A stretch of DNA of 64,000 bases from Ilex aquifolium (GCA_951799425.1 OX637392.1:38640593-38704592); one strand, 5' to 3'. Positions 12,131 to 24,394 are shown, counted from the first letter of the stretch. Notes: generated by a model not told the origin, from the sequence alone. Made by a program: numbers and translations.

Positions 12131-14444
12131 AAAAACATAGAAATCATGATCATTCAGCTTACTGAAGCATCACAGAAACCACTAATGATACAGACGCCCT
12201 CAGAAATAACTTCATTTATTCGAGAACAAACCCTAATCACAAATATTTTTGAATTAGTTTGTTTTACTTCAATACAGCTAGCCTCTATTTTAACGTATAT
12301 TAGATATGAAAAACCCCCCAAATTTATTTCAAACAAACCATATTTTTGTTCAAAAAAAAAAAACCTAATCAAATGTTATTCATTCGTAAAAAACGAACAA
12401 TAAATCTCATAATAACGTTTTCAGTCGATGACCTAGCCTCAAACATGACATGCAAACAACTCTTGAAGTATAACCAAAACCCTAACCTATTGTACGGACC
12501 TTCACCACGATGTAGGCTTCACTCTCAAGTTTCTTCACTACCAGCAACAACTTCAGATATCAGCAGTAACGGTTGAGGATGAAATCATGTCATGTTTCAC
12601 TTTCAGTCGATGAACTCATGTCATATTTCACTCTCAGTGGATGAATTTAGAGGTATCAAATGCTTCACTCTCTATTTTGTTCATAGTGATGTACTCATGA
12701 TCTTCGGATGAGGATGAAAATCTGATGAGAGAGAGAGAAAGAAAGAGAAAAAAAAGATGAAGAGCGGGATACTAAGGACTCTCCCGCCTTTTGTTCTGCG
12801 GTGTGGAGCAATAGGGGCCTTTTAGTAAAGGCATCAAATCTTGTAACGCCCCAAATACCACCCTGGATGGCATTACATTCTAAAACATTCACATCATGAG
12901 AGCATTAAATATCATCCATAAATAAATTAAACTTCATTCATCATCCATAAAATATTTACATCATTATCCAAAAGAATATGCCCAACCATGGCATTTACAT
13001 CTCAAAAATCCAATAATGTAGCGCAGCGGAATTACAAAAGAAAACTAGACTTTACAAGGTTCCAAATGAATAACCTAGTCTAGTACAAAAGAAGCTATAT
13101 CTCTAGTTGTCCCATTCGGGATCTAAGTACCCCTCCAAGGAAGCTTCCCCAAGGCCCGGCTCATTCACACCGAGCTCTTCCTCTAAAGCCAAATCTGAAA
13201 AATGTAATTTGTAGGGGATGAGCACGAAGCTCTGTAGCAAAATCTTCCCAAACTCAAACAAGGTTTATGAAAACATATAAAATGGCCGGTCACATTTTGC
13301 AAATAGCATACATAATCTTTGAAGTAAAACAGGGACATTTTAAAATGGATCTCAAGTTTAAGTAGCAACAGTAATTTACATAAACAGTAAAAGAAACCAA
13401 GATCCAATCAATATCCATTTTCCAAAATATATAAACCATTTTCCCACAAGACCTTGTGGAATCCCATACTTCCACAAGTCCTTGTAGGAAACCATTTCCC
13501 ACAATAATACACAATCCATCAATATGTATATGTATCTCAAACATGATGTAAGGCAAACCCCATGAATCGACACGTTGAGTAATATCTAACCCACACACAC
13601 CCACACAAATCTTATCAAAGATATTCATCATTTAGGAAGGGCGTATGCCACACCAATGGCAGTGACGTATCCAACCCAGGCATTAGTATACTAACCCTCT
13701 TACACGGCACCACGTGAGCAATAGCGGTTTAGTCTTACCAAAGCACTAACCCCACTACGAGTGGTAGGAGAAATGCCAACCCACACGGAGCAAGCAACAC
13801 GTCTACCCACTCAACGATATCTCGTCAAAGGCCACCCATGGTCATCCCACACTCATAAGAGATACAATACCAAATCCAATTCCAAAATTTACAATTATAT
13901 CTTCAAAATCCCCAAATTGAGCATTTGACATTTTCAATAACCAACCAAGAAAAATGCAAGAGATCACAACAATATCATTTTATTACTCAACACAAAACAC
14001 TATAGTTTTGAAATCAAGAATCAAGGAAGAGTTCAAGAGGAAAACCCATCACTCTTGAAAACTAGGGTTTTTTAAACCAAAAAAGGGATTTGTGTAAAAC
14101 ATTTTAACAATTGAACAAGAACCAAGAAACAATGGAACCATAGCAAATACATATCATTAAGAATCAAAACATACATATTTATTAACCCTAACATCAATGT
14201 AAGAGAAAGAGAAGAAATCCCCTACCTTGATGTTCTTGGAAATCTAGGGCTTGGATCTTGAATCACCCTTAAATTCCTTGTTTTTCATCTTTGATCTTGT
14301 GTTTTTCTCTTCCCCTCTTTCTCTCTAATGTTTTCTAGGGTTTTAAGGCGTGTAATGAAGGCTAAGGGGATGGCAAGAAGTATTTATAGTGGGGGAAAAA
14401 CCGGCTGTTCGCGACTTAAATACATCATGAGAGCACTAATATCA

Positions 14445-16644
14445 CCCTGGACGACATTACATACTAAAACCATATACATCATGAGAGCACTAATATCATC
14501 CATAAATAAATTACACTTCATTCATCATCCATAAAATATTTACATCATTATCCAAAAGAATATGTCATCTTTGGCCTTTACATTTCAAAAATTAATCCAA
14601 GTTGCACAGCGGAATAAACAAAAGGAACTAGACTACACAATGTTCCAAAAGAATGTCCTAGTCTAGTACAAAAGGAAAAGAGGTCGCTCTAAGCGTCCAC
14701 CTCGGGATCCACACTCCCGTCTAGCGGAGTCTCCCAAGTAGCGGGCTCCTCGACCCCTACGTCCTCCTCTTGTAGGAAATCTGAAAAATGTTAGCAGCAG
14801 GGGATGAGCACGAAGCTCTGTAGCAAAATCTTCCCAAACTCAAACAAGGTTTAGAAAAGCATATAAAACGGTTGGTCTCATTTTCACAAATAGCATATAT
14901 AACATTTGAAGTAAAACCAGGACATTTGAATAGATCTCAAGTTTAAGGAACAATAGTAATTGAATGAATAAGTGAAACCAGTATACAGTTAACAAACTAT
15001 ATCCAAATATAACCCATTCTACCATAAACCGTTTCCAACAAGTTCTCTCGGAATCCCATACTTCCGGAAACTCTTGTCGAAACCATTTCCGGTACAATGC
15101 ACGATAACCCCCAATGTATATCCGACACTACCCACGTTACTATTCCGTCATCATTAGTGCTAGGAAATGTTCGTACCCACACGGCGTACAAAGACGTCTA
15201 CCCACACTATGTGGTAGGAAAAGTTCATACCCGCGTGGCATACAAAGCCGTCTACCCACTACATGACACCCGGTCAATAGTAAACCATGTTAGCATCGTA
15301 CAACTACGCAAGAGATACTATACCGACAAACACCTCACCTTCCCAACAATTACACAATTCCCCCAATTTACACGCCATATCCAAGAAAAATCCCCAATTC
15401 TCATAAGTTGTGGTACAAGAGTAATACAATAAAATGTACAAGAGATCATCATAAATAGCATTTTGTTGTTCACTATGAAACACTAACGTTTTGAAATCGA
15501 GAACATAGGAGGAATCAAAAGAAAAACCCCTTTCTCTTGAAACCTAGGGTTTTAAGATGAGAAAAAGGATTTAATGGTTATTCCACCATATATTTGTTTA
15601 AAACTTGATAATCATTGCAAGGATGTCAAGAATCAAGTAAATACTAGCAAGTATATACGGTTTTGAAACAAAAGAGTACATATAATTTAACCCTAACATC
15701 AATGTAAGAGAATAGGAAGAAATCCCCTACCTCAACCAAGTATCTCTAGCAACCCAAGCTTTAATGACTCCCCTTTTCCCTTTTTTTTTCTTGTTCCCTT
15801 GCTACTTTCTCTTTCGGTTCTAAGAGGTTTGAGTGAAAGTGAAGTGAAATTATAGTAGAGGGAATGGGTGGAGAAGTGGGTTCTTGAAAAACTAGGGTTT
15901 GATTTTGTTCAAGGTGTAAATCTCTCTTGATTTTATGTTTTTCTCTTCCTCTCTTCCTCTCTAATGGTTTCTAGGGTTTCAATTGGTGTAATGAGGCTTA
16001 GAGAGGTGTAAGGATGTATTTATAGTCAAAGAAATGGAGAAAGAACCGAAGCCGGGTCGGGCTAGGCTTTGCCGGGCGTACCGGTACGCGTACCGGTACG
16101 GTTGAGCTACTGGAGTTCGGCGTACCGGTACGGTTCGACTGCCAGATTTTTGCTCTAACTTCTAGTGCAGTTTTGACCCATTTAGAGGTCGAATTGGAAA
16201 ATTTTCATGAGATACACTTTTGTAGCCCTAGATGTCTACTATCTACTGTAAAAATTTAAGACCAATTGGACTTAAGGATAAAAAGTTATGGCCGAAATAC
16301 TAAGCAGTGTCCAAAATCTTAAATTCCCAAATTTTCTCTACAATGTGTTTTAACTCCAAAATACTTCCTAACTTCGAATACACCTCATATTACCTCTCCC
16401 AAGGTTTCTCGACCTTCCGGACTCAATGGAAACCTTATTTTGACCTAAAAACCTTTAGAAACTTGTCTATTCATCCTTTCCAAGTTTAAACATCTTCGAC
16501 ACGTAACTTCCCAATCAAATTGTCTCCATAGCATTTATTCCTACGGTTTATTCTTATGTCACTACATATATCTACATCTTTACTAATATTATTTACTATA
16601 TATATATCTCTATAAATATATAAAAGAAAATTCAGGGTGTTACA
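14445..16644 (-). repeat. 3' LTR of the young chromovirus
   Basis: It ends gggtgttaca at 16644, next to the polypurine tract. It is near-identical to 19851-22050, including identical 111-, 85-, 64- and 60-codon open frames that are shadows and not genes. It carries three copies of the palindrome cgtaccggtacg at about 16077-16135. Confidence 0.9.
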
Positions 16645-16660
16645 ATCCACCTCCCTTAAA
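16645..16660 (-). other. polypurine tract
   Basis: On the minus strand the sequence reads ctttaagggaggtggat directly before the LTR start tgtaacaccc. This is the expected plus-strand priming site of the element. Confidence 0.75.
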
Positions 16661-16685
16661 GAAAGTTTCGTCCTCGAAACTTACC

Positions 16686-17273
16686 TCAAGTAGCGAACAA
16701 ATATGGATACTTCTCCCGCATTTCTTGCTCCGGTTCCCATGTAGCTTCTTCCACCCCATGATGTCGCCACAAAACCTTCACGAGTCGGATGACTTTGTTG
16801 CGGAGTACCTTTTCCTTGGCATCAAGAATCTCCACCGGTTGTTCTTCATATGTTGCTCCATCTTGAATTTCAATATCCTCCAAATCCACGACTGGAGTTG
16901 CATCCGATTGACACTTCCTCAACATCGACACGTGAAACACGCCTTGTACTCCGGATAACTGAGCTGGTAATCGCAACTGATACGCCGCTTTGCCCACCAC
17001 TTTGATCACTTCAAACGGTCTGGTATATCTTGGCACTAACTTCTCATTCTTGCCGAATCGAAACACGCCCTTCTTTTGTGACCCCTTGGGAAACATGTAA
17101 TCTCCCACTTTAAATTCCACGGATCTTCGTCTGTGGCCCGCATAGCTCTTCTGTTCTACTTTGCGCCGTGCGTAGCCTCTCCCGGATGAGTTGAATCTTG
17201 TCCGTAGTTTCCCCATTGTATTCCTTACTCCGTTAGTTCGCTGCGCACTCTGATATAAATTACAATCTACCAA
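16686..17273 (-). pseudogene. integrase C-terminus with chromodomain (chromovirus)
   Basis: A 195-codon open frame. Its middle matches the integrase C-terminal region of plant chromoviruses: VEFKVGDYMFPK, then FRFGKNEKLVPRYTRPFEV and YQLRLPAQLSGVQGVFHVSM. It ends in a chromodomain-like segment with VLWRHHGVEEATWEPEQEM. The chromodomain is thought to steer integration toward heterochromatin. The N-terminal residues do not look like integrase. Because only the end of pol is present, this is a fossil fragment. Confidence 0.85.
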
Positions 17274-17279
17274 AGGTTA

Positions 17280-18660
17280 CAGTTGAAACCTAACCCGACT
17301 TGTCCTCCCATTTTAGCTTCCAAATCCATATACATTTTTCCAACGAAATAATTTAAGAAAAATTAACATAATATCATCGAAAATACCATTTTATTGGTCA
17401 ATACCAATCGTTAGAATTTTGAATTAAGGAACAAATAAATAATCAAGCTTTGGAATCAAAAATAAATGGCTATCAAGCTTGGAAATCAAGAACAAAAGAA
17501 CAAGCAAGGTTTGAAATTAATAACAAACGAATCTCAAGTTTTTGGAATCCATAGTAAAGGAACAATCAAATCTTGAATTCCATAACAAACCCATATCAAG
17601 CTTTGGAATCCAAATAAGAAACAATCAAAGCTTGAAATCAAGAACAAAGTAACATTCGAATCTTGGAGTTTATAATCAGGAACTAATAAGTCTCAAGTTT
17701 CGAACTCAAAAACGAAGAGTAATCAAGTATTGAAATCAAGAGCAATTGATTGTCAAGTCTTGAAATCAAGAACCAATGAATATCAAGAATAAATGAATCA
17801 CAAGGTTTAGAATCAATAACAGATGAATATTAAATTTGGATCCCAAGAGCAAATGAATATTAAGCTTGAAAATCAAGAATAAAGGCGTATCAAGCTTGAA
17901 AGTAATGAACAAAGGAGAAATTAAGATTTAGCGGAACAATCATGTATGGAAGTCAATAACAAACGACTATCAAGGTGTGAAATCAAGAACAAATGATTTA
18001 TGAAGCTTAGAAATCAAGACCAAAAGAAAACTCAAGTCTTGGAACCAAGAATAAAGAATATCACGTATTGAATATTGAGAATAATTGAATCACAATGGTT
18101 ATAGTCACTACCAAGTGCATATCAAATTTAGATATCAAGAACACATGAATATTGAGCTTAGAAATCAAGAACAAAGGAACAATCACTTCTTGAAATCCAT
18201 AACAACGAATATCAAGCTTAGAATTAAAAAAATAAGGAACAATCAGGTATTGAAATCAACAACAAACAAATGGATCATCAAATTTAGATACCAAGAACAA
18301 ATGGATTATTAAGCTTAGGAAATTAAGGACAAGGAAACAATTAAGTCTCGAGATCAATAACAACGGATATCAATCTTGGAATCAGAGATAAAGTAATAAT
18401 CATATATTGGAATCGATAACAAACGACTATCAAGGCTTGAAATAAATGACAAAGGCAAGATAAAGAGAAAACACCTCTCCCTTGAAAACTAGGATTTCAA
18501 GGTCATACCAAAAGGATTTGGTGGTCACCCACCCATAACCTAGCTTAGAACAAATAACATTTAAGTTCGGGAATCAAGAGCAAAGGAGAAATCAAGAGAA
18601 AAACACATCTCCTTTGTAAACTAGGGTTTGAAGGCATAAGAAAAGATTTAGAGTTTACCC
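17280..18660. repeat. degenerate ATCAAG-type repeat spacer inside the young chromovirus
   Basis: About 1.4 kb of A-rich sequence made of loose units around 30-45 bp built on words such as gaaatcaagaacaaatgaat and atcaagcttggaatcaagaa. It resembles no retrotransposon protein and lies between the gag part and the integrase C-terminus. The 75-codon frame at 18085-18312 is a by-product of the repeat. Confidence 0.8.
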
Positions 18661-18674
18661 AACCCTAATATATT

Positions 18675-19720
18675 TTAGAACAAGGTAATATTAACAAGAA
18701 TGACAAGACATGATGATTTCCTAACAAGTAGATATAAATTAGAGTCAAAGATTACATATAAATAGACCCTACTGGTATCTCCTTGTTTTCCCGTAGGCAA
18801 GTTAACATACAAGGCATGTTCTAGCTCCTCGGAACCCAATCCCAATTCCACAGCGTCCGCAGTACGTATAAAAGAATGAGTCACATAGGAATCCAATAAA
18901 ATTCGGGCCCAAGAATGGTAGAGAAGAACAATACCTTCCATGATGGCGTTGGAGGCATTTTCCTCCGGTTGAGTCATAGCAAAAACCCTTCCTTGATTGG
19001 CGCCGCCGGGGGCATGAGCTTGTAACGGTCTCTGTGGTGGTAATGGCTGTCATAGCGGTGGCCTGTTTGCATTCACTCGCCCCGTTGCTTGGTTGGTCTT
19101 GGTGGAAAGCAATGGACAATTATCTTTGAAGTGCCCAACACCTCCACAGGCAAAGCATCGGCGTGCATCCGTTCCTACCCTCTCTGGTACGCTTCCCGCT
19201 CCTTGAGCTATCTGAGGTCTCTGCTGTGTTGGCCTTTGTAGAGGTGGCTTGTTTGTTGGTACTTGCTCGGTTGCTTGCTTGGTCCTTGGGGGAAACGAGG
19301 GGCATCTATGTTTGAAGTGTCCATACTCTCCGCATGCAAAGCATTGGCGCGGGTCATTGCTTGTTCTAGTCTGAGTCACTTCATCTTCTTGAACTATCTG
19401 AGGTCTTTGTCCAATCACGTCCACGTCCACGTCCACGTACACGTCCACGTTCAAGTTCACGTCCTCGTTCACGTCCACCGACACGTACACGTCCACGTCC
19501 TCGTTCTCGTCCACGGACACATACTTGTATTCTCGAATTCAGAGTGTGACCCTCTTCTCGCGAATGGAAGGCCTCAAATCTTGTTCAAAGCGTTTAGCCA
19601 TCTTTGCATCAGGGGCCACAAAATCGATTGCGTAGCAAGAAAATTCATCGAATTCGAACAAATAATTAACCCCTAACCTAAATAAACAACTAATCTTACC
19701 TATTTGATAAACACATAACC
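18675..19720 (-). pseudogene. gag C-terminal part with two zinc knuckles (chromovirus)
   Basis: The best frame (19050-19520) carries two CCHC knuckles, CFACGEYGHFKHRC and CFACGGVGHFKDNC, separated by a Gln/Pro/Thr-rich linker. Upstream of the knuckles, 19415-19500 is a run of cacgtc/cacgta units that reads Arg-Gly-rich in another frame, as in Tekay/Del Gag. A short piece (18675-18977) resembles the aspartic-protease start (ILLDSYVTHSFIRTA). It is a fossil. Confidence 0.75.
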
Positions 19721-19814
19721 ACAAACAAATTCAAGCCTAAAGTTTCTTCAACCTAGTCCTACCTTTCTAGTGGTAATCCATAACCTACAGCTCCCATGTA
19801 AGACCTAAAGCCTA

Positions 19815-19831
19815 GGCTCTGATACCAAATC
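19815..19831 (-). other. chromovirus primer-binding site
   Basis: The plus strand ggctctgatacca reads tggtatcagagcc on the minus strand, the complement of the initiator tRNA-Met 3' end. It lies directly inside the 5' LTR. Confidence 0.85.
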
Positions 19832-22050
19832 TGTAACGCCCCAAATACCACCCTGGACGACATTACATACTAAAACCATATACATCATGAGAGCACTAAT
19901 ATCATCCATAAATAAATTACACTTCATTCATCATCCATAAAATATTTACATCATTATCCAAAAGAATATGTCATCTTTGGCCTTTACATTTCAAAAATTA
20001 ATCCAAGTTGCACAGCGGAATAAACAAAAGGAACTAGACTACACAATGTTCCAAAAGAATGTCCTAGTCTAGTACAAAAGGAAAAGAGGTCGCTCTAAGC
20101 GTCCACCTCGGGATCCACACTCCCGTCTAGCGGAGTCTCCCAAGTAGCGGGCTCCTCGACCCCTACGTCCTCCTCTTGTAGGAAATCTGAAAAATGTTAG
20201 CAGCAGGGGATGAGCACGAAGCTCTGTAGCAAAATCTTCCCAAACTCAAACAAGGTTTAGAAAAGCATATAAAACGGTTGGTCTCATTTTCACAAATAGC
20301 ATATATAACATTTGAAGTAAAACCAGGACATTTGAATAGATCTCAAGTTTAAGGAACAATAGTAATTGAATGAATAAGTGAAACCAGTATACAGTTAACA
20401 AACTATATCCAAATATAACCCATTCTACCATAAACCGTTTCCAACAAGTTCTCTCGGAATCCCATACTTCCGGAAACTCTTGTCGAAACCATTTCCGGTA
20501 CAATGCACGATAACCCCCAATGTATATCCGACACTACCCACGTTACTATTCCGTCATCATTAGTGCTAGGAAATGTTCGTACCCACACGGCGTACAAAGA
20601 CGTCTACCCACACTATGTGGTAGGAAAAGTTCATACCCGCGTGGCATACAAAGCCGTCTACCCACTACATGACACCCGGTCAATAGTAAACCATGTTAGC
20701 ATCGTACAACTACGCAAGAGATACTATACCGACAAACACCTCACCTTCCCAACAATTACACAATTCCCCCAATTTACACGCCATATCCAAGAAAAATCCC
20801 CAATTCTCATAAGTTGTGGTACAAGAGTAATACAATAAAATGTACAAGAGATCATCATAAATAGCATTTTGTTGTTCACTATGAAACACTAACGTTTTGA
20901 AATCGAGAACATAGGAGGAATCAAAAGAAAAACCCCTTTCTCTTGAAACCTAGGGTTTTAAGATGAGAAAAAGGATTTAATGGTTATTCCACCATATATT
21001 TGTTTAAAACTTGATAATCATTGCAAGGATGTCAAGAATCAAGTAAATACTAGCAAGTATATACGGTTTTGAAACAAAAGAGTACATATAATTTAACCCT
21101 AACATCAATGTAAGAGAATAGGAAGAAATCCCCTACCTCAACCAAGTATCTCTAGCAACCCAAGCTTTAATGACTCCCCTTTTCCCTTTTTTTTTCTTGT
21201 TCCCTTGCTACTTTCTCTTTCGGTTCTAAGAGGTTTGAGTGAAAGTGAAGTGAAATTATAGTAGAGGGAATGGGTGGAGAAGTGGGTTCTTGAAAAACTA
21301 GGGTTTGATTTTGTTCAAGGTGTAAATCTCTCTTGATTTTATGTTTTTCTCTTCCTCTCTTCCTCTCTAATGGTTTCTAGGGTTTCAATTGGTGTAATGA
21401 GGCTTAGAGAGGTGTAAGGATGTATTTATAGTCAAAGAAATGGAGAAAGAACCGAAGCCGGGTCGGGCTAGGCTTTGCCGGGCGTACCGGTACGCGTACC
21501 GGTACGGTTGAGCTACTGGAGTTCGGCGTACCGGTACTGTTCGACTGCCAGATTTTTGCTCCAACTTCTAGTGCAGTTTTGACCCATTTAGAGGTCGAAT
21601 TGAAAAATTTTCATGAGATACACTTTTGTAGCCCTAGATGTCTACTATCTACTGTAAAAATTTAAGACCAATTGGACTTAAGGATAAAAAGTTATGGCCG
21701 AAATACTAAGCAGTGTCCAAAATCTTAAATTCCCAAATTTTCTCTACAATGTGTTTTAACTCCAAAATACTTCCTAACTTCGAATACACCTCATATTACC
21801 TCTCCCAAGGTTTCTCGACCTTCCGGACTCAATGGAAACCTTATTTTGACCTAAAAACCTTTAGAAACTTGTCTATTCATCCTTTCCAAGTTTAAACATC
21901 TTCGACACGTAACTTCCCAATCAAATTGTCTCCATAGCATTTATTCCTACGGTTTATTCTTATGTCACTACATATATCTACATCTTTACTAATATTATTT
22001 ACTATATATATATCTCTATAAATATATAAAAGAAAATTCAGGGTGTTACA
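19832..22050 (-). repeat. 5' LTR of the young chromovirus
   Basis: This 2,219-bp LTR runs from tgtaacgcccc at 19832 to gggtgttaca at 22050 and is therefore bounded by TG/CA. It is the near-identical partner of 14445-16644. It holds three cgtaccggtacg-like palindromes (about 21483-21540). Confidence 0.9.
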
Positions 22051-22200
22051 ACCCAGTACCGGTACAAGGAACCTTCTGGAATTGGGGTACCGGTACTCAG
22101 TACCGGTACCATTCAGTACCGGTACCCAGTACCGGTACAAGGAACCTTCTGGAATTGGGGTACCGGTACTCAGTACCGGTACCCAGTACCGGTACCATTT
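22051..22200. repeat. cluster of GTACCGGTAC palindromes
   Basis: In the right piece of the solo LTR, eight copies of the 10-bp palindrome gtaccggtac or one-base variants occur within 150 bp. A 73-bp tandem duplication accounts for part of this: cccagtaccggtacaagg at 22052 and again at 22125. Confidence 0.85.
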
Positions 22201-22618
22201 ACCCAGTTTTGCCTATTTCTTTTGTTTTCCATTTCCAATCCATTCCAATCTCTTCCAAATCCATCTCAAACCTCTCCAACATATATTTCTACCTCAAATC
22301 CATTTAGTACAAGTTCTAGGACATAAAATTTCATATTTTCACATACTAAAACTAAATTTCAAATATTATTTCCTCGAGTTATACTATATCAAGCTTTTTA
22401 CAACTATTATTTAGTAGATATCTATATACATATATAAACGAAAATGCGGGGTGTTACAAATCTAGAAAATATCTTGGGCCTTTTTGACATCTGCCACTTT
22501 CCGTTTGCTCCGTTAGCAAAACGTCAATGACATGGGGTTCATGTGTAATTTCATATACTTGAAGGACTCTGTCTGATTAAGTGACAAACCTCAAAGGATT
22601 TGAATGTAATTTAACCTA

Positions 22619-22680
22619 TCTATACTACTAATAAAAGTACACTATCAAGAAAAACTTTTGATTGACTACTTTAACCCTAA
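22619..22680 (+). mobile_element. Helitron-like 5' terminus
   Basis: The text TCTATACTACTAATAAAAGT after an A, followed by tttgattgactactttaacc, resembles the 5' ends of plant Helitrons, which begin TC and insert between A and T. I found no convincing 3' end (hairpin plus CTRRT), so neither the length nor the identity is proven. Confidence 0.4.
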
Positions 22681-23929
22681 AATAATATATAAAGACAATA
22701 CTAGCCTTATTTAATTTAGAACTAATATTAATAAGACTTGATTGATGTTAAATTTTTAATTGGACAACTTTACTCTCACAATACTAACATTATTAATATG
22801 GAATTCATATCAATAAAACTTCATTAATATTACACATATCCAAGCCTTTCATATTCTTTCTTTTAAAAGACAAATATTAATTGTTAAAATAATTAAATTT
22901 ACTTTTATTTATGTCTATTTATTTTCATTAGTTGATGACAAGTTCTTGAATTTTCAAATGAAATTGCATAAATGCACTAGAGTCTTATTTAGTATAATAT
23001 TTATTTTAATATAATTTAGATAATATTATCAAACCATAACTTTTCATTTATTTCTCTTTTATGTTTTAGTTTTAATAAATCTTCTTTAGTTATGTTTATT
23101 GGCAATACTAGAAACCATTTTATTTGTATCAATTAACAATGCTATGAATATGTTTAGTCTCACATTAAATTTACTTATCACAACTTACCTTTTTAAATTT
23201 GTTTAATCAATTGTTTATAATTAAATGATCACCATAACTTAAAATATTTCGCTTCCATATTTTTCATAATTTAATAAGTTTATGCGATACTTTTTAGTTA
23301 TATATGCCTACATGCTATAAAATATATTTGTACAATTACTATGATGTTGTAAATAAAATTAAACGCCGGACCATAGCTGACGAAAATCACTGTCTCACTA
23401 TTGCCTATTTCCTTCTAAATGACTTTCCACTTTTGCTAGTTAGCTTTCTCTGATTGTATATGCAGCAAAGCCTTTCTCATCTCTCTCTCCTATTACTATC
23501 AGAACCCTTATTCACTATGGTAGATTCTTGCCGGATGGCCGTTCCTTCATTAACGCTATACTCCATCTCAGGGCTGAACTCACCATCAGATAGTGACTCC
23601 TCTTTGTTTATCCTTTGGGTACTGTAATTTTTTTTTTAATTTGGCTTGAACAAAGAATTATGGATGTTGCGGTTGGTGTAAGCATTAATGTTTGTGGCTT
23701 AGATGACGAAAGATCAATCTTATTGTTGCTTTTTGTTTGTGATCCTAATTGTGCGCTGTAACTGATAGGGCCAAATTCACAGTTGACTCGTGTGTTTCTG
23801 CCGAATGACACGACGGTGCACCTATGGTTTTACTCTCAAACCATATGTTTTTGTCGTAGAAACTACGTTGGTGCCTTTTACTGCATTTATTCTTTCTTGC
23901 AACCAGGCCTATCAATGGATTGAGTTTGG
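22681..23929. other. AT-rich region without recognisable gene
   Basis: I see no gene here. It may be the body of the Helitron-like element that starts at 22619. The part at 23370-23830 is less AT-rich and could be a captured fragment, but I recognise no protein in it. Confidence 0.4.
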
Positions 23930-24380
23930 ATAGGATTTTTAATGTTACTATTTTCTGTTTTGGGTTTGAATGTTACTATTTATGTTTGAATGCATCATCA
24001 GTTGTCCATGTTGCTTAAAAATGCTCAGTGTGTTACTGGTTTGTTCAACGTTTTATATTACTACTTTTTTTAGTGAGTATATTATTATTTTCTCGTCTAT
24101 GCATCATCAGCTGCCCATGTTGATTAAAAATGCTCAGTGTGTTACTGGTTTGACCCCTCATTTTGTTCAATTTTTCATGTTACTACTTTTTTTGTTGAGC
24201 ATGTTTCTGTTTCTTGCCTATACATTATCAACTATCCATGTTGCTAATCGTTCTCTGGTTAATATTCAATGTTACTATTTTTGTGCTTTGAATGTTAATA
24301 TTGAATGTTACTATTTTTTTATTTTATTTTTTCTAAAATGTTAATATTCAATGTTACTATTTTTTGTGGTTGAATGTTAC
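23930..24380 (+). repeat. GTTACTATTTTT array with roughly 110-bp tandem units
   Basis: Words gttactattttt and aatgttactattt recur about ten times. Within the block a longer unit starting gcatcatcagttgtccatg (23992) repeats at 24101 and, more diverged, at 24222. The reverse-complement form of the same words makes an array at 29160-29480 on the other side of the LINE. Confidence 0.75.
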
Positions 24381-24387
24381 TATTATT

Positions 24388-24394
24388 ATATATA

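Larger units (their letters stand above)
14445..22050 (-). mobile_element. young Ty3/gypsy chromovirus (Tekay/Del-like), incomplete copy
   Basis: Minus-strand element: 5' LTR 19832-22050, primer site, gag part, repeat-rich spacer, integrase C-terminus with chromodomain, polypurine tract, 3' LTR 14445-16644. The LTRs align with no gap over 2,200 bp (constant offset 5,406) and I found three mismatches, so insertion was very recent. With plant rates between 2.5e-9 and 1.3e-8 per site per year this is roughly 50-270 thousand years. The internal region, about 3.2 kb, shows only parts of gag and pol, so the copy is non-autonomous. The outer edge of the left LTR is atypical and I could not pair a 5-bp target duplication. 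Confidence 0.85.
12842..22458 (-). repeat. chromovirus-type solo LTR, split by a younger element
   Basis: An LTR starts tgtaacgccccaaatacca at 12842 and ends gcggggtgttaca at 22458. It is flanked by the perfect 5-bp duplication aatct (12837-12841 and 22459-22463). Only its two outer pieces belong to it (12842 to about 14418, and 22051-22458, about 2.0 kb together); the rest is a younger related element that landed inside. No internal domain belongs to it, so it is a solo LTR left by LTR-LTR recombination. It is clearly diverged from the younger LTRs. Confidence 0.85.
9460..22616 (-). mobile_element. MuDR-like MULE interrupted by LTR elements
   Basis: The two ends match as inverted repeats: 9460-9514 (taaattacacacagatcccc...gtcacttaatcagacag) and the reverse complement of 22561-22616 (ggttaaattacattcaaatcc...gtcacttaatcagacag). 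Between them lies a decayed MuDR-type transposase gene on the minus strand (about 10006-11755). Sequence 12842-22458 is a later LTR-element insertion, so the MULE itself was only about 3.5 kb. A 9-bp target duplication is not clear, perhaps because a Helitron-like end abuts the right edge. Confidence 0.7.

Noticed and set aside
15097-15432. 111-codon frame repeated identically at 20503-20838
   Set aside because: Both copies lie inside the two LTRs of the young chromovirus; identity comes from LTR duplication, not from a duplicated gene.
18085-18312. 75-codon plus-strand frame
   Set aside because: It is translation of the atcaag-type repeat spacer in the young chromovirus.
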